From Quillaja saponaria (taxonomy: Eukaryota; Streptophyta; Magnoliopsida; Fabales; Quillajaceae): a stretch of 64,000 nt of DNA. The notes beneath the pieces are model-generated. The model saw nothing but the letters and a program-made list of their open reading frames with translations. It made no database searches and was not told the origin of the DNA. The stretch is taken from the NCBI GenBank assembly GCA_029379385.1, contig CM055618.1, positions 1,560,134 through 1,624,133 of the forward strand, read 5' to 3'. The position numbers and the translations under genes are program-made. This document shows, piece by piece, positions 45,153-57,799 of the stretch (the first letter of the stretch is position 1; the number at the start of each line of letters is the position of its first letter).

Positions 45153-47313
45153 TGTAACATCTCCTAAATTAATTATAGGATGAGCAATTATCTTATTAGT
45201 TAAATAGGATTAAAATTTAGTTATTATTCCATGTATAGAAATATTACATGTGCATATAAAAATACGTATAAAAAATATATTAGTATAAAAATAGTATATG
45301 CATATAAAATACATATAAATACATGTATATACGTATAAAGAAAAAATACAGGTGCATGAATAGAAAAACATGGACAAGTGTAGGTGTTGGAACAAAGATG
45401 GAAAAAATGCTACATGGTGGCTGTTGGAAGAAGAAAAGAAAATGATAAAATAAAGGTTACTTGCTAGAAAATGAAATGTGATGAATTAGGTGTAAGGAGG
45501 AGAATTAGTATGGCAATTTGTAATTAATGAAGGGACTTAGGTGTAAGAAGGAGAATAAGTGTAGCAATTTGTAATTAATGAAGGGGCTTAGTTGTAAGAA
45601 GAAGGTAAAAGGGTGGAAAGGTTGTAATAATTAAGGGGGCACGTCGAAAAAGTTAGGACGTGAGGTGGTAAGTAATAATTAACATAGAAAGGTAGCTAGA
45701 CAAGTGGAAGACAAAGAGAACACTAGGTGTCCATGAAATGATTAAGTAGGACATGTGTAATGAATTAAGGAAATAAGGTGTACATGAAATGATTATAGTG
45801 GATAAGTGTAGAGATTTAAGAAAACAAGGTGTACATAAAATGATTAAAGAAGATATGTGGAGAGATTTAAGATAACTAGGTGGCTTACTAATGATGAAAG
45901 AATCTAAACTAGGGAATAGGAGTAAGACAAGTGTTAGGAAGAAAATGCACATGTTAATTTAGAGGATGACAAACAGAAAGTTGTAATTTTAGAGAACACA
46001 AAAGGTAAAATAGGAAACAAAACTTTCTGCTAAATCCAAGCCTTGGCCGTGCACTATAAATAGGAAGGGGAGAGTAGCCAAAATTGCATAGGCAAAGGTG
46101 AGTGCACACTAAAGTGAGAGAAATAGTGAGAAATTAAAGGAGGAAGAAGGAAAGTTGTGAACTAGGAGGAGAGACTGTGAGCTAGGAAAGAGGAGGACAA
46201 ACCAAAAGCAGAGAGAAGGAGGAAAAAGAGAAAGGAGGCATAAAAGGAAAAGAAGAAAGAAAACAAAAACTAAGTTCAATAGACAAGTATTCATGCATTC
46301 CTTTATTTTATTTTACCTTTGCTTTGAAAAGTTATCTCTTTGTTACTTTTATACTCTTCTTATATGAGAAAGCATGCATGAATCCCTTTTGGGATAACTT
46401 AAACGAAATGAGGAAAGGATAAATGTTCTAGTAACTTGTCTTGAGTTCATGTTGGCCAAAGTTCACCAAGTATCCATTAAGATGCTCAAACCATAGTGTG
46501 GATTTATTATTGAGAGATAGTATCATTTATACAAGAGGTTGGTTTTTATGGTTCATTGAAGTCCTTGTAAGGCAGCCTTGGGTTTGCATGAACCGGTCAA
46601 GAAGGTTATTAAGGAATGGAAATGAGGAAAAAGGATAATTTGCATTGCATATTCCTATATTTTTTAAAACTGCTAGCAAGAATCATTTGTTGTTATGTAT
46701 AAATACTTGTTGAGGTTCGACTCACTCTTTTTCATCTTGATGTGCAAATTGATTAGTTCCATGTTTTCTTTGGAAGAAAGCATGGTCTTTGTAACGAGAA
46801 ACGATGACAAGTGTATGAGACGCATAAGAATAAACTTGTAGAACCGAGTTACTTTTGTATACAATTGTAAAATGTATTGTTAACTAGTTTACTTAATAAT
46901 GGTAGTATTTTTGGAATGAAGCCTAGTACTACTAGAATTGGCTCCTCTTAAGTAAATAACTTAGTGAAATGAAAAGTAGTTTACAAATTGTGTCCCTAGG
47001 AATATTATCCACTATTCACAAGTTACATTTCTCGAGTAAATCTTGGTTAATTGAAGATTAAACAAATAAAGTAGCATGGACTTAAAGTCAATTGGAGGAA
47101 AAAGTAAAAATAAGAAGGAGGAATACAAGATCACTAATCATGGTTGTATAGGTGAAGTGAAATAAGAAGAATGCTCAAAGAAAATTATACAAGTATTATT
47201 GTAGGAAGGAAATAAAGATATAGAAAATACAAGTAACAAACGTATTACCAATTAAATTGGCTTAAGAGTTTATTAGTAAATTAAGTAAAGGATTAAGTAA
47301 GGAGGCTGTTACA
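45153..47313 (+). mobile_element. solo LTR inserted in the LINE, with 5-bp target duplication
   Basis: Begins TGTAACATCTCC, ends GGAGGCTGTTACA, and is flanked on both sides by ACCTC (45148-45152 and 47314-47318). Removing it with one ACCTC restores the LINE phrase LRLGDHST...FFHASTI. A promoter-like TATAAATAG lies at 46055-46063. Internal tandem repeats of about 55-60 bp lie at 45484-45605 and 45720-45880. There is no internal coding, so it is a solo LTR left by LTR-LTR recombination. The TGTAACA/CTCC ends suggest a Ty3/gypsy chromovirus-like family. Confidence 0.85.
45484..45880. repeat. two short tandem arrays inside the solo LTR
   Basis: First array: 'ggtgtaag.agga' + 'gcaatttgtaattaatgaag' units at about 45490, 45540 and 45595. 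Second array: 'aggtgtacatgaaatgatta' units at about 45724, 45777 and 45832, each followed by 'agatttaaga'-like ends. Unit length is about 55-58 bp. Confidence 0.7.
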
Positions 47314-49660
47314 ACCTCCATCTTTCATGCTTCAACCATCCAATGTAAAAGAAGAAATACAGTTTGACAGCTACTAGATGATTTAGGTTTTACCTCTACC
47401 TCCAAAGAAAGAATTGCTAACACGGCTATATCCTATTTCACCAAACTATTTTGAATCAATTCATGCTTTAGGAAAGGAAGCCATTTTGCCCTAAGGTTAA
47501 GAAAAGATATCTGCTTCAACTAATAGGAGGCAGGCCTATTAGTGATCATGAAATACGGGATGTAGCATTCTCTATCAATCCTTCTGTGGCTCCAAAGGAT
47601 GATGGAATGACAGGAAAATTCTTCTGGTGTTACTAAGACATTCTTGGGAAGGACATATGTTGGCAATTAAAGATGTTTTTCAAATTGGTAAATGTTGAGA
47701 AACTTCAACCATACAATAATTTCCCTGATTCTAAAAAATTAGTCCACTAAGGGATATGACTTGACTATAGCCTATTAGTCTATGCTCTAAATTTTACAAT
47801 GATAATATCCAAGGTTTTTGTACACAGACTGTAAATGACAGGAAAATCTTTAGTGGTTAACTGAGACTTATTGGATGTAAGAACATAATGTTGGCATTAT
47901 AGATGTTTTTCAATTGGGTAAAATGTTGATAAAACTTCAAACCATACAATAATTTCCCTGATTCTAAAAATTAGTCCACTAAGTGGATTATTGACTTGAC
48001 TCTAGCCTATTAGTCTATGCTCTATATTTTACAAGAGGAATATCCAAGGTTTTTGTACACAGACTTAAACCAATAAAGGGAAGCTTGATCAATTATAACC
48101 AAAGTGTCTTCCTACTGGAGCGCTTAATATCCGACAACATCTTGGTAGCTCATGAATTGTGTACACCCTTAAACCTTGTAGCAAAGTTCACAATTACAAT
48201 ATAACAGTCAAAGTGGATACGAGCAAGGCATATGACAGAGTAAAGTGGAGCTTTCTTGAAGGCATGCTTGTTAGATTAGGACTCAATTAATGATGGGTAC
48301 GAAAAATCATGGAATTAGTCTCTACAGTTACCTACTCAATCTCAATCTCTGGTGAATCAATTGATTTTTTTAAACCATCAAGGGGGTTTCATCAAGGTGA
48401 TCCCCTTTCTCCTTACCTATTCTTGGTTTGTACTGAAGGATTGTCTACTTTGTTTAATGAAGCTACAATTTCCAACTCCCTGTGTGGTTTGAAAATTTTT
48501 CCACTTTGTCCATCAATTACTCGCTTGTTATTGTTGATGACTCTATATTCTTTTGCAAAGGTTTAATCAATGAATGTGATAAAATTGTAGAGATTCTTAG
48601 AGTTTATGAAGCTGTCATTATCATATAGACTGAGAATTACTAAAATGGGAGGCCAAGATAAATACCTTGGCTTACCTTCCATTATCACAAAATCTAAATA
48701 CATTACCTTTCAAGAAGTCAGAGACAAAGTTATAGCCAGGTTGCAAGGTTGGAAATCTCAATGCCTTTCACCAATAAACAAGGAGGTACTAGTTAAATCA
48801 GTGGCCACAGCTATTCCTATTTATACTATGACAAGTTTCAAACTCCTTATTACTTTTTGCAAAGATATCAATAAATTGATTACAGAATTTTGGTAGGGAC
48901 AACAATAGGAAAATCCATTAGGTTAGCTTGAAAAATATGTGTAAATTGAAAAGGGATGGAGGTTTGAGATTCGAAGACCTTGAAAAGTTCAATATTTCCA
49001 TGCTTGCAAAGCAAGGTTAGAAACTTATTAAGGGATGTAATTCTATATTTTTTGAATTAATCAAGGAAAAGTATTTCCATCACACGACTTTATGGGAGCT
49101 CCTATAGGAACAAACCTATCTTGGGGTTAGAGAATTACTGAGAAAGGGCTTAAGGTGGCAAGTGGGTATTGAGGATAATTTAAGGATCAGAGAAGATAGC
49201 TGGATTCCCTCATAATTCCTATTTAAAGCTTAGGTTAAGCACATGGCTCCTAGTGATATTAGTGGGTAAAGCAGCTACTTACAGGACAAAGACAATGGAA
49301 CAAACCATTACTGCTTTCGATCTTTGAAGCTGTAGATGCAGTTTTAGTGCTAATTAAGCATGCCAATCTTATAGACGAACAGGAATGACAAGCTGGTTTG
49401 GCATTACACCCCATGAGGTATATATACTGTATCTTTGGGTTACGCTTGCTTCATAATTACCAATCAACAATGAACATCAAACGTTCTAATGGACATCTAT
49501 TTAGGAACTGGCAATTCCAAGTAAAATCAAGAATTTCCTTTAGAGGATGATATATAACAACCTTGTAGCTGATGGAGGTTCTTTTTCTCTTATGTGGAAC
49601 TCTAGAGGAAACAACCTATCACCTTTTCCTATCATGCCCAGTAGTTGCTTTGAAGTGGTA
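47314..49660 (+). pseudogene. LINE reverse transcriptase and downstream zinc region
   Basis: After the solo LTR, FFHASTIQCKRRNT resumes the pre-RT linker. RT pieces: GMTGKF(F/S) (about 47604), [26 protein letters not shown] (about 48210-48268), and PSRGFHQGDPLSPYLFLVCTEGLS in frame 48309-48566. The catalytic VDDSIFF (about 48531-48551) is read one base out of the preceding frame, with both Asp present. Thumb: MGGQDKYLGLPSIITKSKYI (frame 48606-48896). Beyond this are DGGLRFEDLEKFN and IREDSWIPS, then a poor zinc-finger region. Stops and shifts occur throughout. Confidence 0.85.
47607..48065. repeat. 227-bp imperfect tandem duplication inside the LINE RT
   Basis: Copy 1 (47607-47830) and copy 2 (47834-48065) share 'aatgacaggaaaat', 'ccatacaataatttccctga', 'ttagtccactaag' and 'aggtttttgtacacagact'. 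They differ by many small indels. The RT N-terminal segment is therefore present twice. Confidence 0.88.
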
Positions 49661-49664
49661 GGAA

Positions 49665-50399
49665 GTGCCCTATCCTATGATTACATCGATGGAGGAATGG
49701 TGGACGAAACTTCTAAGTAGTGAGTCTTGTGGTACAACGAGAAATGAGTTATTGGCTTTCATCAGCTTCTATCTTTGGAGATTATGGAAGGCCCATAATG
49801 ATGTGGTTTTTAATAATAAACAATGGATTCCTCGTGAAATTATGGTTAAAGTAATAGAAAACAATGCAGAATACACTTATGCCCTACTTAGACCAGCAAG
49901 ACAGGATCAACCTCCCTCGGGTTCCACACTTGAGTCCAACTGGATTCTACCTCCCCCGAGTTGTGGTAAGGTGAAATTCGACACTAGTACGAAAGCAAGA
50001 GAAGATATAGGTAGTATTGGGTTCATGGCACAAAATCATGAGGGTGAAGTCATTTTTGCTAGAGGAGCCATAATATTGGGAAACACATCCCTACACTCTT
50101 TGGAAACTTTGGCTCTAAAGGAAGCTGCGCTGGAATGCTTGAATTATTGGTTGTCCAAAGTAGTGTTGGAAGGTGATGCAAAATTAATAATTGAGGAAGC
50201 TATTTGGACCTCCAATGGTAACCCTTCTATGAGCGTCCATATGGATGACATTGCTTAGCTGGCCTCAGTGCTTGATTACACATTTCAATTTACTCATCAT
50301 AAGAATAATTGGGTAGCCTATATAGTGACAAAGCAAACCCTTATTGATCCAAAAACATGTACAGATCCCCCTGTCAGGACTGGCATATATAATTATTAG
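49665..50399 (+). pseudogene. LINE RNase H domain (RVT_3-like)
   Basis: A 197-codon open frame contains YLWRLWKAHNDVVFNNK, the plant-LINE linker, then KVKFDTSTKARED with the first catalytic Asp (about residue 106). SLETLALKEAALECL follows with Glu, then VVLEGDAKLIIEEA with Asp. After the stop at 50256 the frame continues to FTHHKNNWVAYIVTK, where the usual last Asp (N..ADALAK) is missing, and ends at 50397-50399. It is one of the least damaged LINE parts. Host genes with RVT_3 domains are an alternative, but the context argues for the LINE. Confidence 0.85.
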
Positions 50400-50638
50400 G
50401 TTTTCCTTATAATTGTGTTTAAATGAGATTTAGTATAACCATATATAAAGTCCCCATAATAAATATTGTGCATGCATAATTATGATGTTCATTATAATTT
50501 TGAGATATGATATACATAAAGGTATTATTCTAAAATATTTTTAGTTAATGAATCATCTAGAATAGAGATATTGAGTATTATTCAAGACTAGTATATGTAG
50601 TGTTATTCTCTTATAAATAGAGTGGTGATCTCATAAAC
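50400..50638. other. short spacer, probably LINE 3' UTR or flank
   Basis: AT-rich with no signal. No poly(A) tract marks the LINE end. Confidence 0.4.
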
Positions 50639-52357
50639 TGTTAGTAATATGCCCCAAAGTAAATGACATTTGATTTTATGACATATTATTTTATTTACAA
50701 TTTTATTCATATTATTATTAATAAATTTTAATATTCATTTATTTGAATAAGTGGCAAGCAATATCATGTATAAGAGTTATTAATTAACCATCATGCATGA
50801 GCCTAAAGAATTATAGCAATGGAAATAAGCATCATGATGAGATCATGCTAATGTGATGTATTTCCTTTAAGCTTAATTCTTAAATGTTCTTAATCATAGG
50901 ATCACTAGGTAGGGAGTTAGTTAATCTTGATCCTAATAGACTAGTACATATCTAGTTGGCTCAAAGAGTTGAGGGTGATTGATCTCATAGTCATTTGTTT
51001 ATGAGATAGTAAGATAGATATGTAGGTGCTCATTAGGAAAATGAGTTCATTGAACTGACATAACTGAGAATACCTTATGGAGTTTCTCTATATGTCAATA
51101 GGTAGTTCTCATGTAACAATTATGCAAATAGTCATTTGACTTGAGGCATCATAGTTATCTTATATATATGTTATTATATTTTAATGCTATTTTTAATTCT
51201 ATTAATGAGTCACCTAAGAAGCAGTAATTGGATATAATCACTTGTATATGGAGGTATGTGAATGCACAATAAAGGATCTACCATTCTTAGTAGAAAAGAA
51301 AGATTATCCTATGTGATCTATAAGAGATTTAACTTAAAGTCTATGGTCATAGCAGGGTGAATATTAGAAAATAAGTTTCTAATTTCTCCAATGGAGTTAT
51401 AATCTTAAGATCTAGATACATATGATTAAATTTAGGGTTTGACATTATTTCCATACTCAAATAGATTTAATTGGGACATTGTATGATAAAATGATTGAAT
51501 TGTATGGTAACTATTAACAAAAGGTTCAAAAGGTTTGCAACCATATTCATACTAGTATAGGTAGTTATTACGTGCTGATAGGCACCAATCTTGACTTGCA
51601 AGAAACCTTGATAATTAAAAGGGTAAATTAAAAGAAAAAATTAATTCAAATAAATTAGAATGAGTTCTAATTTAATTAGACATGGTCCAATAATAAATAT
51701 GTAAAAATTACATATTTACTACAATCAATAGTTTGAACTTAAGAGATCACACACAATAGAACGATACTCAATTAAGGTGAGCTTTGGGGCAATCATATAA
51801 TTAATATAGTTTGATAGGAATTATGTTTAATCATGATTAAATCCTAATGTTAGCAAAATCCCTAATATGTCATGATTGTCTTGTACATAGGGAAGTGGCT
51901 TGTCTTTATAGATAAGATTTAACAAGCTAGAAAATAAATGAGAAAATAATTGTACATACTGTACAAAGAGCCTAAAACCTTGAGAAGGATTTTAGACCAA
52001 GTATAGTTCCTAAATTACAAGAGGGATTTGGTAACTTGTGCTACCATATAAAGAACCTCTTTGGTAACCCCTCTAACCATTAAGCATGAAGATCTTTGCT
52101 TAGGATTCATTCGTTGGATACACTTAGAGATGGGACACTTATATCGTTGTTGTGCTCTTGATGAATCAACAAGGAGTGAAAGTTGAATCATGAATACAAG
52201 TAAAAAATTGATAACCTTGAAGGAAACACAGTTCTCTAGCTTCTTGTTTAATTGTTAAACTATAATTAGGATATTTATATAATCATAAAGTGATTTAAGG
52301 TCAAAAGAACCAAAATTTTAAATTCCACTGTGCATATGATTATCATATTTTCTACCA
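50639..52357 (+). repeat. candidate 5' LTR of the LARD-like element
   Basis: Starts TGTTAGTAATATGCCCC and ends TTTTCTACCA. A TATAAAG box lies at about 52048-52054. The end is inferred from the PBS position, and no second copy is available for comparison. Confidence 0.45.
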
Positions 52358-52368
52358 ATTCCTTATAG

Positions 52369-52384
52369 TGGTATAAGAGTCATG
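52369..52384 (+). promoter_or_regulatory. primer-binding site, initiator tRNA-Met type
   Basis: TGGTATAAGAGTCATG against the usual TGGTATCAGAGCC: the first six bases match exactly, then two changes follow. Confidence 0.55.
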
Positions 52385-52679
52385 TTTATGATTATGTTAG
52401 GTTTGATAATTTATTGTTGTGACTTTACGGATTAGATCTCTTTTATTATGGATTAATTGATAATAATAAATATTATTATAAACTTTGAAAAATAGCAAAG
52501 AAATTGTTCTTACTATTCTAGTTCTTTGATTTCAAAGAGTTTGAAATCACAAATAATAATATAAAAAAAGTTTTGTACTTACATAGTTGCCTTGTTTATG
52601 GCAGCTATGTAATTAACTAATTTTTATTAATTATTCAATTAAAAATAAATATTAAATTAAATAATTTTTTTTTAATATT

Positions 52680-52907
52680 ATTAGGTTTATTAGAATCTTA
52701 ATTAAAGTAAAATAAAAGTTATTTTATTTTAATATCATTTAAATTAGTAGAATTCTAATCAAAGTAAAATAAGTATTATTTTATTTTAGCAATATTAAAA
52801 TTAGTTGAATCCTAATGAAAATAAATTAGAGTTGGTTTATTTTAGTAACACTAGGATTAGTGGAATTATAATCAAAACAAAATAAGATTTGTTTTATTTT
52901 AAAAATC
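52680..52907. repeat. 57-bp degenerate tandem repeat, four copies
   Basis: Copies start at about 52680, 52737, 52794 and 52850. Each reads 'att.aaattagtagaat', then 'ctaatcaaagtaaaataa', then 'ttattttatttta'. It is strongly A/T, with a regular alternation of A-rich and T-rich halves that could form weak hairpins. Confidence 0.8.
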
Positions 52908-53445
52908 AAATTTTGAAATTAAAATTTTATTTGGATAATAATTACTTTGAAATATTTTAATATGATTAAAATTGATTTCTTTGAAGTTGAATTCAAATGA
53001 AGCATGTTTCAAGAATAATAGTATTTGAATTGATCTTGTTTTCTCAAAAGAGATTGAATGTGATTCAATTAGCTCTTTTTTATTTGATATTAATTTAAAT
53101 AAGTTTCAAGCTAAATTACAATTGGATTCTATATAAATGTCTTTTAAATTTGACTTTTTTTCAATCTTGATTTCTAGGAAAGTTAAGTTAGGCTCAATCT
53201 TAAATAAAAGAGGATGAATATGATTCAATTAGCTCTTTCGTAAACTAAATTATTTTATGACAAATTAAATTGAATTTAACATTAATTTTTATTTTTAAAA
53301 AATGAATTTGATTTCGATTTAAAATAATAATAATTGAGTTGGACTCATTCTTAATTTCTTTAAAATTTGAATTGGATTCATTCATATAGTTTGAATTAGA
53401 TTTAAACAAGGATTTTGAAGAGTTCAAATTTGATTAGGAATCAAT

Positions 53446-56214
53446 TGTCACACCCTCAAATAAAAGTATGACTGACAGGAGAAATAGATAATCACACCCC
53501 TATAACCTTTAATATTCAAGTACTGTGCTTTATTGACTCTTAAATAATTTACAGTTAAGACTAATAAAACTTTATTAACTTTATCATTAAACATAAAATA
53601 TTTACTGAAAATTTCGCAGAGATTTCTCGTAAAGTGGAACATACCCATAATACATATAAATAACCTGTTTTCGAGTCAATATTAAACCGTAGTGTCCAAT
53701 TTACACATAGTAGCTCTACTCCTAACAACACATGAAATCACCATGGTTTATTCAGTAAATACAACAATAATGTATACACCTAAAGTGACTGTAAGTGTTG
53801 CCCTTTAAGTCTCAAGTATACGATTCCTAGATAAACCTTCCTGCAGCAGTGTTGGCAGGTAGAAATTCTTGACGTAACAAACTATGATTTCCTGATACTA
53901 AAAAACAAAAATAATAACAGAAGAAAGAATAAGTCATGAGGACTCATTTAGTTAATCATGTACCCTAAGGATACCAACATCGCACAACATATCAAACACA
54001 TATCACTACTAATCTCTTGTCTCAATTATTATACATGTACGTACTTGTAATTACTTTACAGTCACGATTCACATGTTTCACAATATATATATATGTTAAT
54101 TCTAGCATTCAAAATTCACAATTCCAAATGAAACAATGAAAGCATACAAAGCAAGCAAAGGGCCAACGAGTAACTCAGCCCCACACAACAGTATCACCTC
54201 TCAGCGAGCATATATGCACCTGTATAATAAATTAATCTCTCGTACATAATCCATCCTACCAGGGCTAAGTACTCTACTTTTAAAATATTTATCAAAATCA
54301 AAACATTTCATAAATTCAAGTCAAAAAATCCTAGGTGCACTTGGATTTTACTTTCAAAAATAAAAAATATTTCTCTGAAAAATTTCACTATGTTGGCCCT
54401 TATCAACCACAAGCAATATTAAACAAACATAATTCAAATAAATCACTGAAATACTGTGTTTGCTTATTTTTCCATATAGCACATCTATTCTAATACATAA
54501 ACAATTACACATAATAATCTGGCAACCAAAGTGCATGTAATTTACTCATAAAATTCAGGGAGGAGACTCATCATTTCGTCTAAACAGCAATGGTGTCGGA
54601 GTATCCTTGATATGATTTGAAGCTGAAAATCATAAGTACATATATTATTTAAAGTAATCACCATATAATTAATTCTATAAGATCATCATTTTGTATACAT
54701 AGACACTTAATACCCTATTTGAAAGTTAACTCTTTTTTTAACACATTACTAGTGTCTTACAATAACATTAATTACTTCAATTTATTCAAGTATTCGAATT
54801 ATAATTTAACTTCACTATCTTTAATTTAGTATACGAAAAATGAAATTTACGTAAAGCAACTTCCATACCTAAATTGATATTTAAGTTCTTTCAAATATTT
54901 TACTAAATAATTAGTATATATTCTTTTACTTAAACTCACAAATATATTAATTCATAAATATATACATGCATTCCAATACCTTTCAAACCATTTTATTATA
55001 TCTTGCACTATTCACTGTTTGTTATCAATTTAATCTAATCCATTGGTTAATTTCTATTAACACTTACAGATATAATAATATTCTTCATTTATTTATATTA
55101 ACTTCCAAATAACTTACTAAACTAAGGTTCTAAAAGCATAAAATTTCTGCACCTAACCCTTTTGTAATAATAATACCATAAAGTTAAAATTAATCCTCAA
55201 TACAATTCTTTTAATGTTTGAATTAAGGGGTAATTGAGACTCCTACAACTGTATAATAATTTATGATGCCTTGTCTTAAGTCAACCGTGAGGTAACAAGT
55301 CAAGAAATTTTTTAAACTAAGGTAGAGGTGACTAACTTTCAGCTTCTGCCTCATAGTTTCACACCAAAATAACAATAATAATAATAATAATAATAATATG
55401 GCACCTTAGCAACTCAAGTTACAACTACTAACAACCTCAATTCCTCACCCCCACAAGTTACAAAAATCTTCATACACCCCTACTTAGAGCCTAAGGCTAG
55501 GACAAACAAAACACCTTTACAGCATGAAATTTAAGCCTAAACCAACACATATTCAATGACTTAAATACATATAGAAACATTTAGGAGGAGCCTTAAGGCT
55601 CACGATGACTCCCTCTCACACGGTATAGTGATTTCCATGGCTAGACCCAAAACAGAGTAGCCAACTTACTACCTGAAGGAGACAGCAAACCAAACAAGGA
55701 AAAGAAAAGGGGTACATGATCAAGAGAAAGGAATTTATTACCTTGAGCTTGGCTTGAATAAAAGAAACTAGAAATTTTTTTTTGCTATAACTTAAGAGAA
55801 AGATCAAAGCAAATGGTGAAGCGTAGAAGATGAAAGAAGTCGGCTACATAACCTAAAATAAAATGGCTGTGCAAGGAGGGAATAAAAAAATAAAATAAGA
55901 CATGGTCCATAATCAAGGTCAAGGTCAACTTAGCAACTTGTGGTACAAATTCAAGCTTTAAATATATAAATAATAATGATGTATTCATATTATATTTGTT
56001 TTCCATTTGATTTTTTTTTCCTAACCCATTAATAATGCTTACACTATTAACTTTACAATTTCCAAGTTACCTAATAAGGTAATAACAAAATTTTTCTTAA
56101 TTATGTAAGCATATATATATTTTGAATTCTATTTTACAGGAAGTTTTATTCATCTAATTTTACAAATTACGTACGAACATTCTAAAACGTACCTCACACT
56201 AACGGGTTATGAAA
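53446..56214 (-). repeat. 3' LTR of the Tekay-like element (left copy, complete)
   Basis: 2769 bp. From 54263 to 56214 it aligns by eye with 60285-62250, with frequent substitutions and small indels. An (AAT)n microsatellite at about 55377-55398 is present only in this copy. The piece 53446-54262 has no counterpart in the right copy. Confidence 0.85.
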
Positions 56215-56232
56215 ATCTTCTCCCCTTAAAAG
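56215..56232 (-). promoter_or_regulatory. polypurine tract of the Tekay-like element
   Basis: On the minus strand CTTTTAAGGGGAGAAGAT directly precedes the LTR start. The same bases encode the end of pol (FLLRGRR), as usual in this lineage. Confidence 0.8.
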
Positions 56233-57762
56233 AAATTTGTCTCGAATTTCAAATGAAGAGTCATAAGGGTATGTCATTTACCTGAATTATTCAAATAAAT
56301 ATGGATAACATTGTTTCTTTTTATTCTTCGGATTCCCAAGTGGCTTCCTGTTCTCCATGATGTTACCATATAATTTTTATCTTGAGAATAACTTTTGATC
56401 AGAGTATACAGATTTGCCTATCAATAATTGCCACTAGTTGTTCTTGATACATCAGATTTTTTTCAACTTGTAATTCTTGAATCCGTAAAGCATGAGCACT
56501 TATCCGATAAATACTTTCGAAGCATCAAGACATGAAACACTGGGTATACTTTGTCTAAATCCAGGGTTAATGCCAATCTGTACGCCATAGCTCTAATCTT
56601 TTTTGAGGATTTGAAAAGGTCTAATAAATTTTGGACTTAGTTTGCCCTTTTTACTGAATCTCATATTACCTTTAAAAGGAGAAACCTTCAAGAACATATG
56701 ATCACTTACTTCAAACTCCAACTACCTCCTTCTGTCTACTCTGAGCTGTCTGTAATTTATCACAAATCACTTGAACCTACAGTATCCTAAATCAACTCTG
56801 GCCCCAACAACTAATGCTCACCTATCTTAAACCATCTAATAAGAGATTGACATTTCTACCATACAGTGCTTCAAATAGTGCCATCTGAATGCTACTCTGA
56901 TAGCTGATATTATAAGTAAACTCTATTAATGGAAGATGCTGATCCCAACTATCTTTAAAGTCCATGACATAGGCTCGTAACATATCCTTCAAAGTTTATA
57001 TGGTCCTTTTAGATTGCCCATCAGTTTGAGGATGTAAAGTTGTACTGAACAATAACTGAGTACCAAGTGCCTCCTGAAAAGACTTCCAAAATGCAGTAGT
57101 GAACTGAGTGCCTCGATAAATGATAATAGAAACTAGTACTCCATGCAAATACACAATCTCATCCAGATATAATTTTGCATACTGATGTGCTTGAATAAGT
57201 AGTTTTTACCAGAAAAAAAAAATGCTGCGGATTTCATCCTATAATCCACAATCACCCATATGGAATCAAAACCCCTAAAAGTCTTAGGAAGTCCTGATAC
57301 AAAGTCGATGGTACACTCCAGAATATCTAGCTTTTGTAACACTCCTGTGGGCCTCTGATACTTAGCTTTTACTTGTTGGCACACATGACACCTAAAAACA
57401 AAATTAGTGACATCTTTCTTCATACCATCCTACCAATAAAATTTCCTCAAATCCTAATATATTTTAAAAGAGGCAGGATGCATGACATATGATGAACAAT
57501 GAGCTGCTTCAATCTTCCTCCTTAACTCCAAATCAGATAGCACAGCAATCCAATCATGATACCTTCGCACTTCTTCATTATCTACTCTGAAATCATCAAT
57601 AACACGCTGATCACACTTAACTTTCTTAGCACCCACCTTAGGATCAACTACTTGTGTTACTTTTACTGCTTTAACAAAGGTGGACTTCACTTGAATATAA
57701 GTTAGTAAAACCCCTTGAGGCGACACCTCAAATCTAACTCCATCCATTGTACATCTCTGCAA
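56233..57762 (-). pseudogene. integrase of the Tekay-like element, catalytic residues lost
   Basis: Minus strand. The frame 57762-57454 ends with the zinc region AAHCSSYVMHPASFKIY, and 57423-57133 continues with FRCHVCQQVKAKYQRPTG and the first catalytic Asp in CTIDFVSGLP. Then the second motif reads IIIYRGTQFT (Asp to Tyr) and the third TDGQSKRT (Glu to Lys), near 57120 and 57018. [29 protein letters not shown] pieces follow. The tail has IDRQICIL and EATWESEE (about 56330-56290), the chromodomain-like end of Tekay pol in degraded form. Confidence 0.85.
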
Positions 57763-57799
57763 TTATTTCATAACCTGACTACGTACAGCTGACAAATGG

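Larger units (their letters stand above)
43025..50399 (+). mobile_element. plant LINE (L1-type), 5' truncated, nested and decayed
   Basis: Order on the + strand: gag-like ORF1 end with zinc knuckle, proline-rich linker, APE-type endonuclease, RT, zinc-finger-like region, RNase H. This is the plant L1 plan. The upstream part of ORF1 is missing at the junction with the minus-strand gypsy element. A solo LTR (45153-47313) splits the region between endonuclease and RT, and a 227-bp tandem duplication lies in the RT. No poly(A) tail or target duplication could be fixed at the 3' side. Confidence 0.88.

Noticed and set aside
46441..46638. 65-codon frame and other frames within 45210-46864 as genes
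   Set aside because: They lie inside the solo LTR and show no protein-like conservation.
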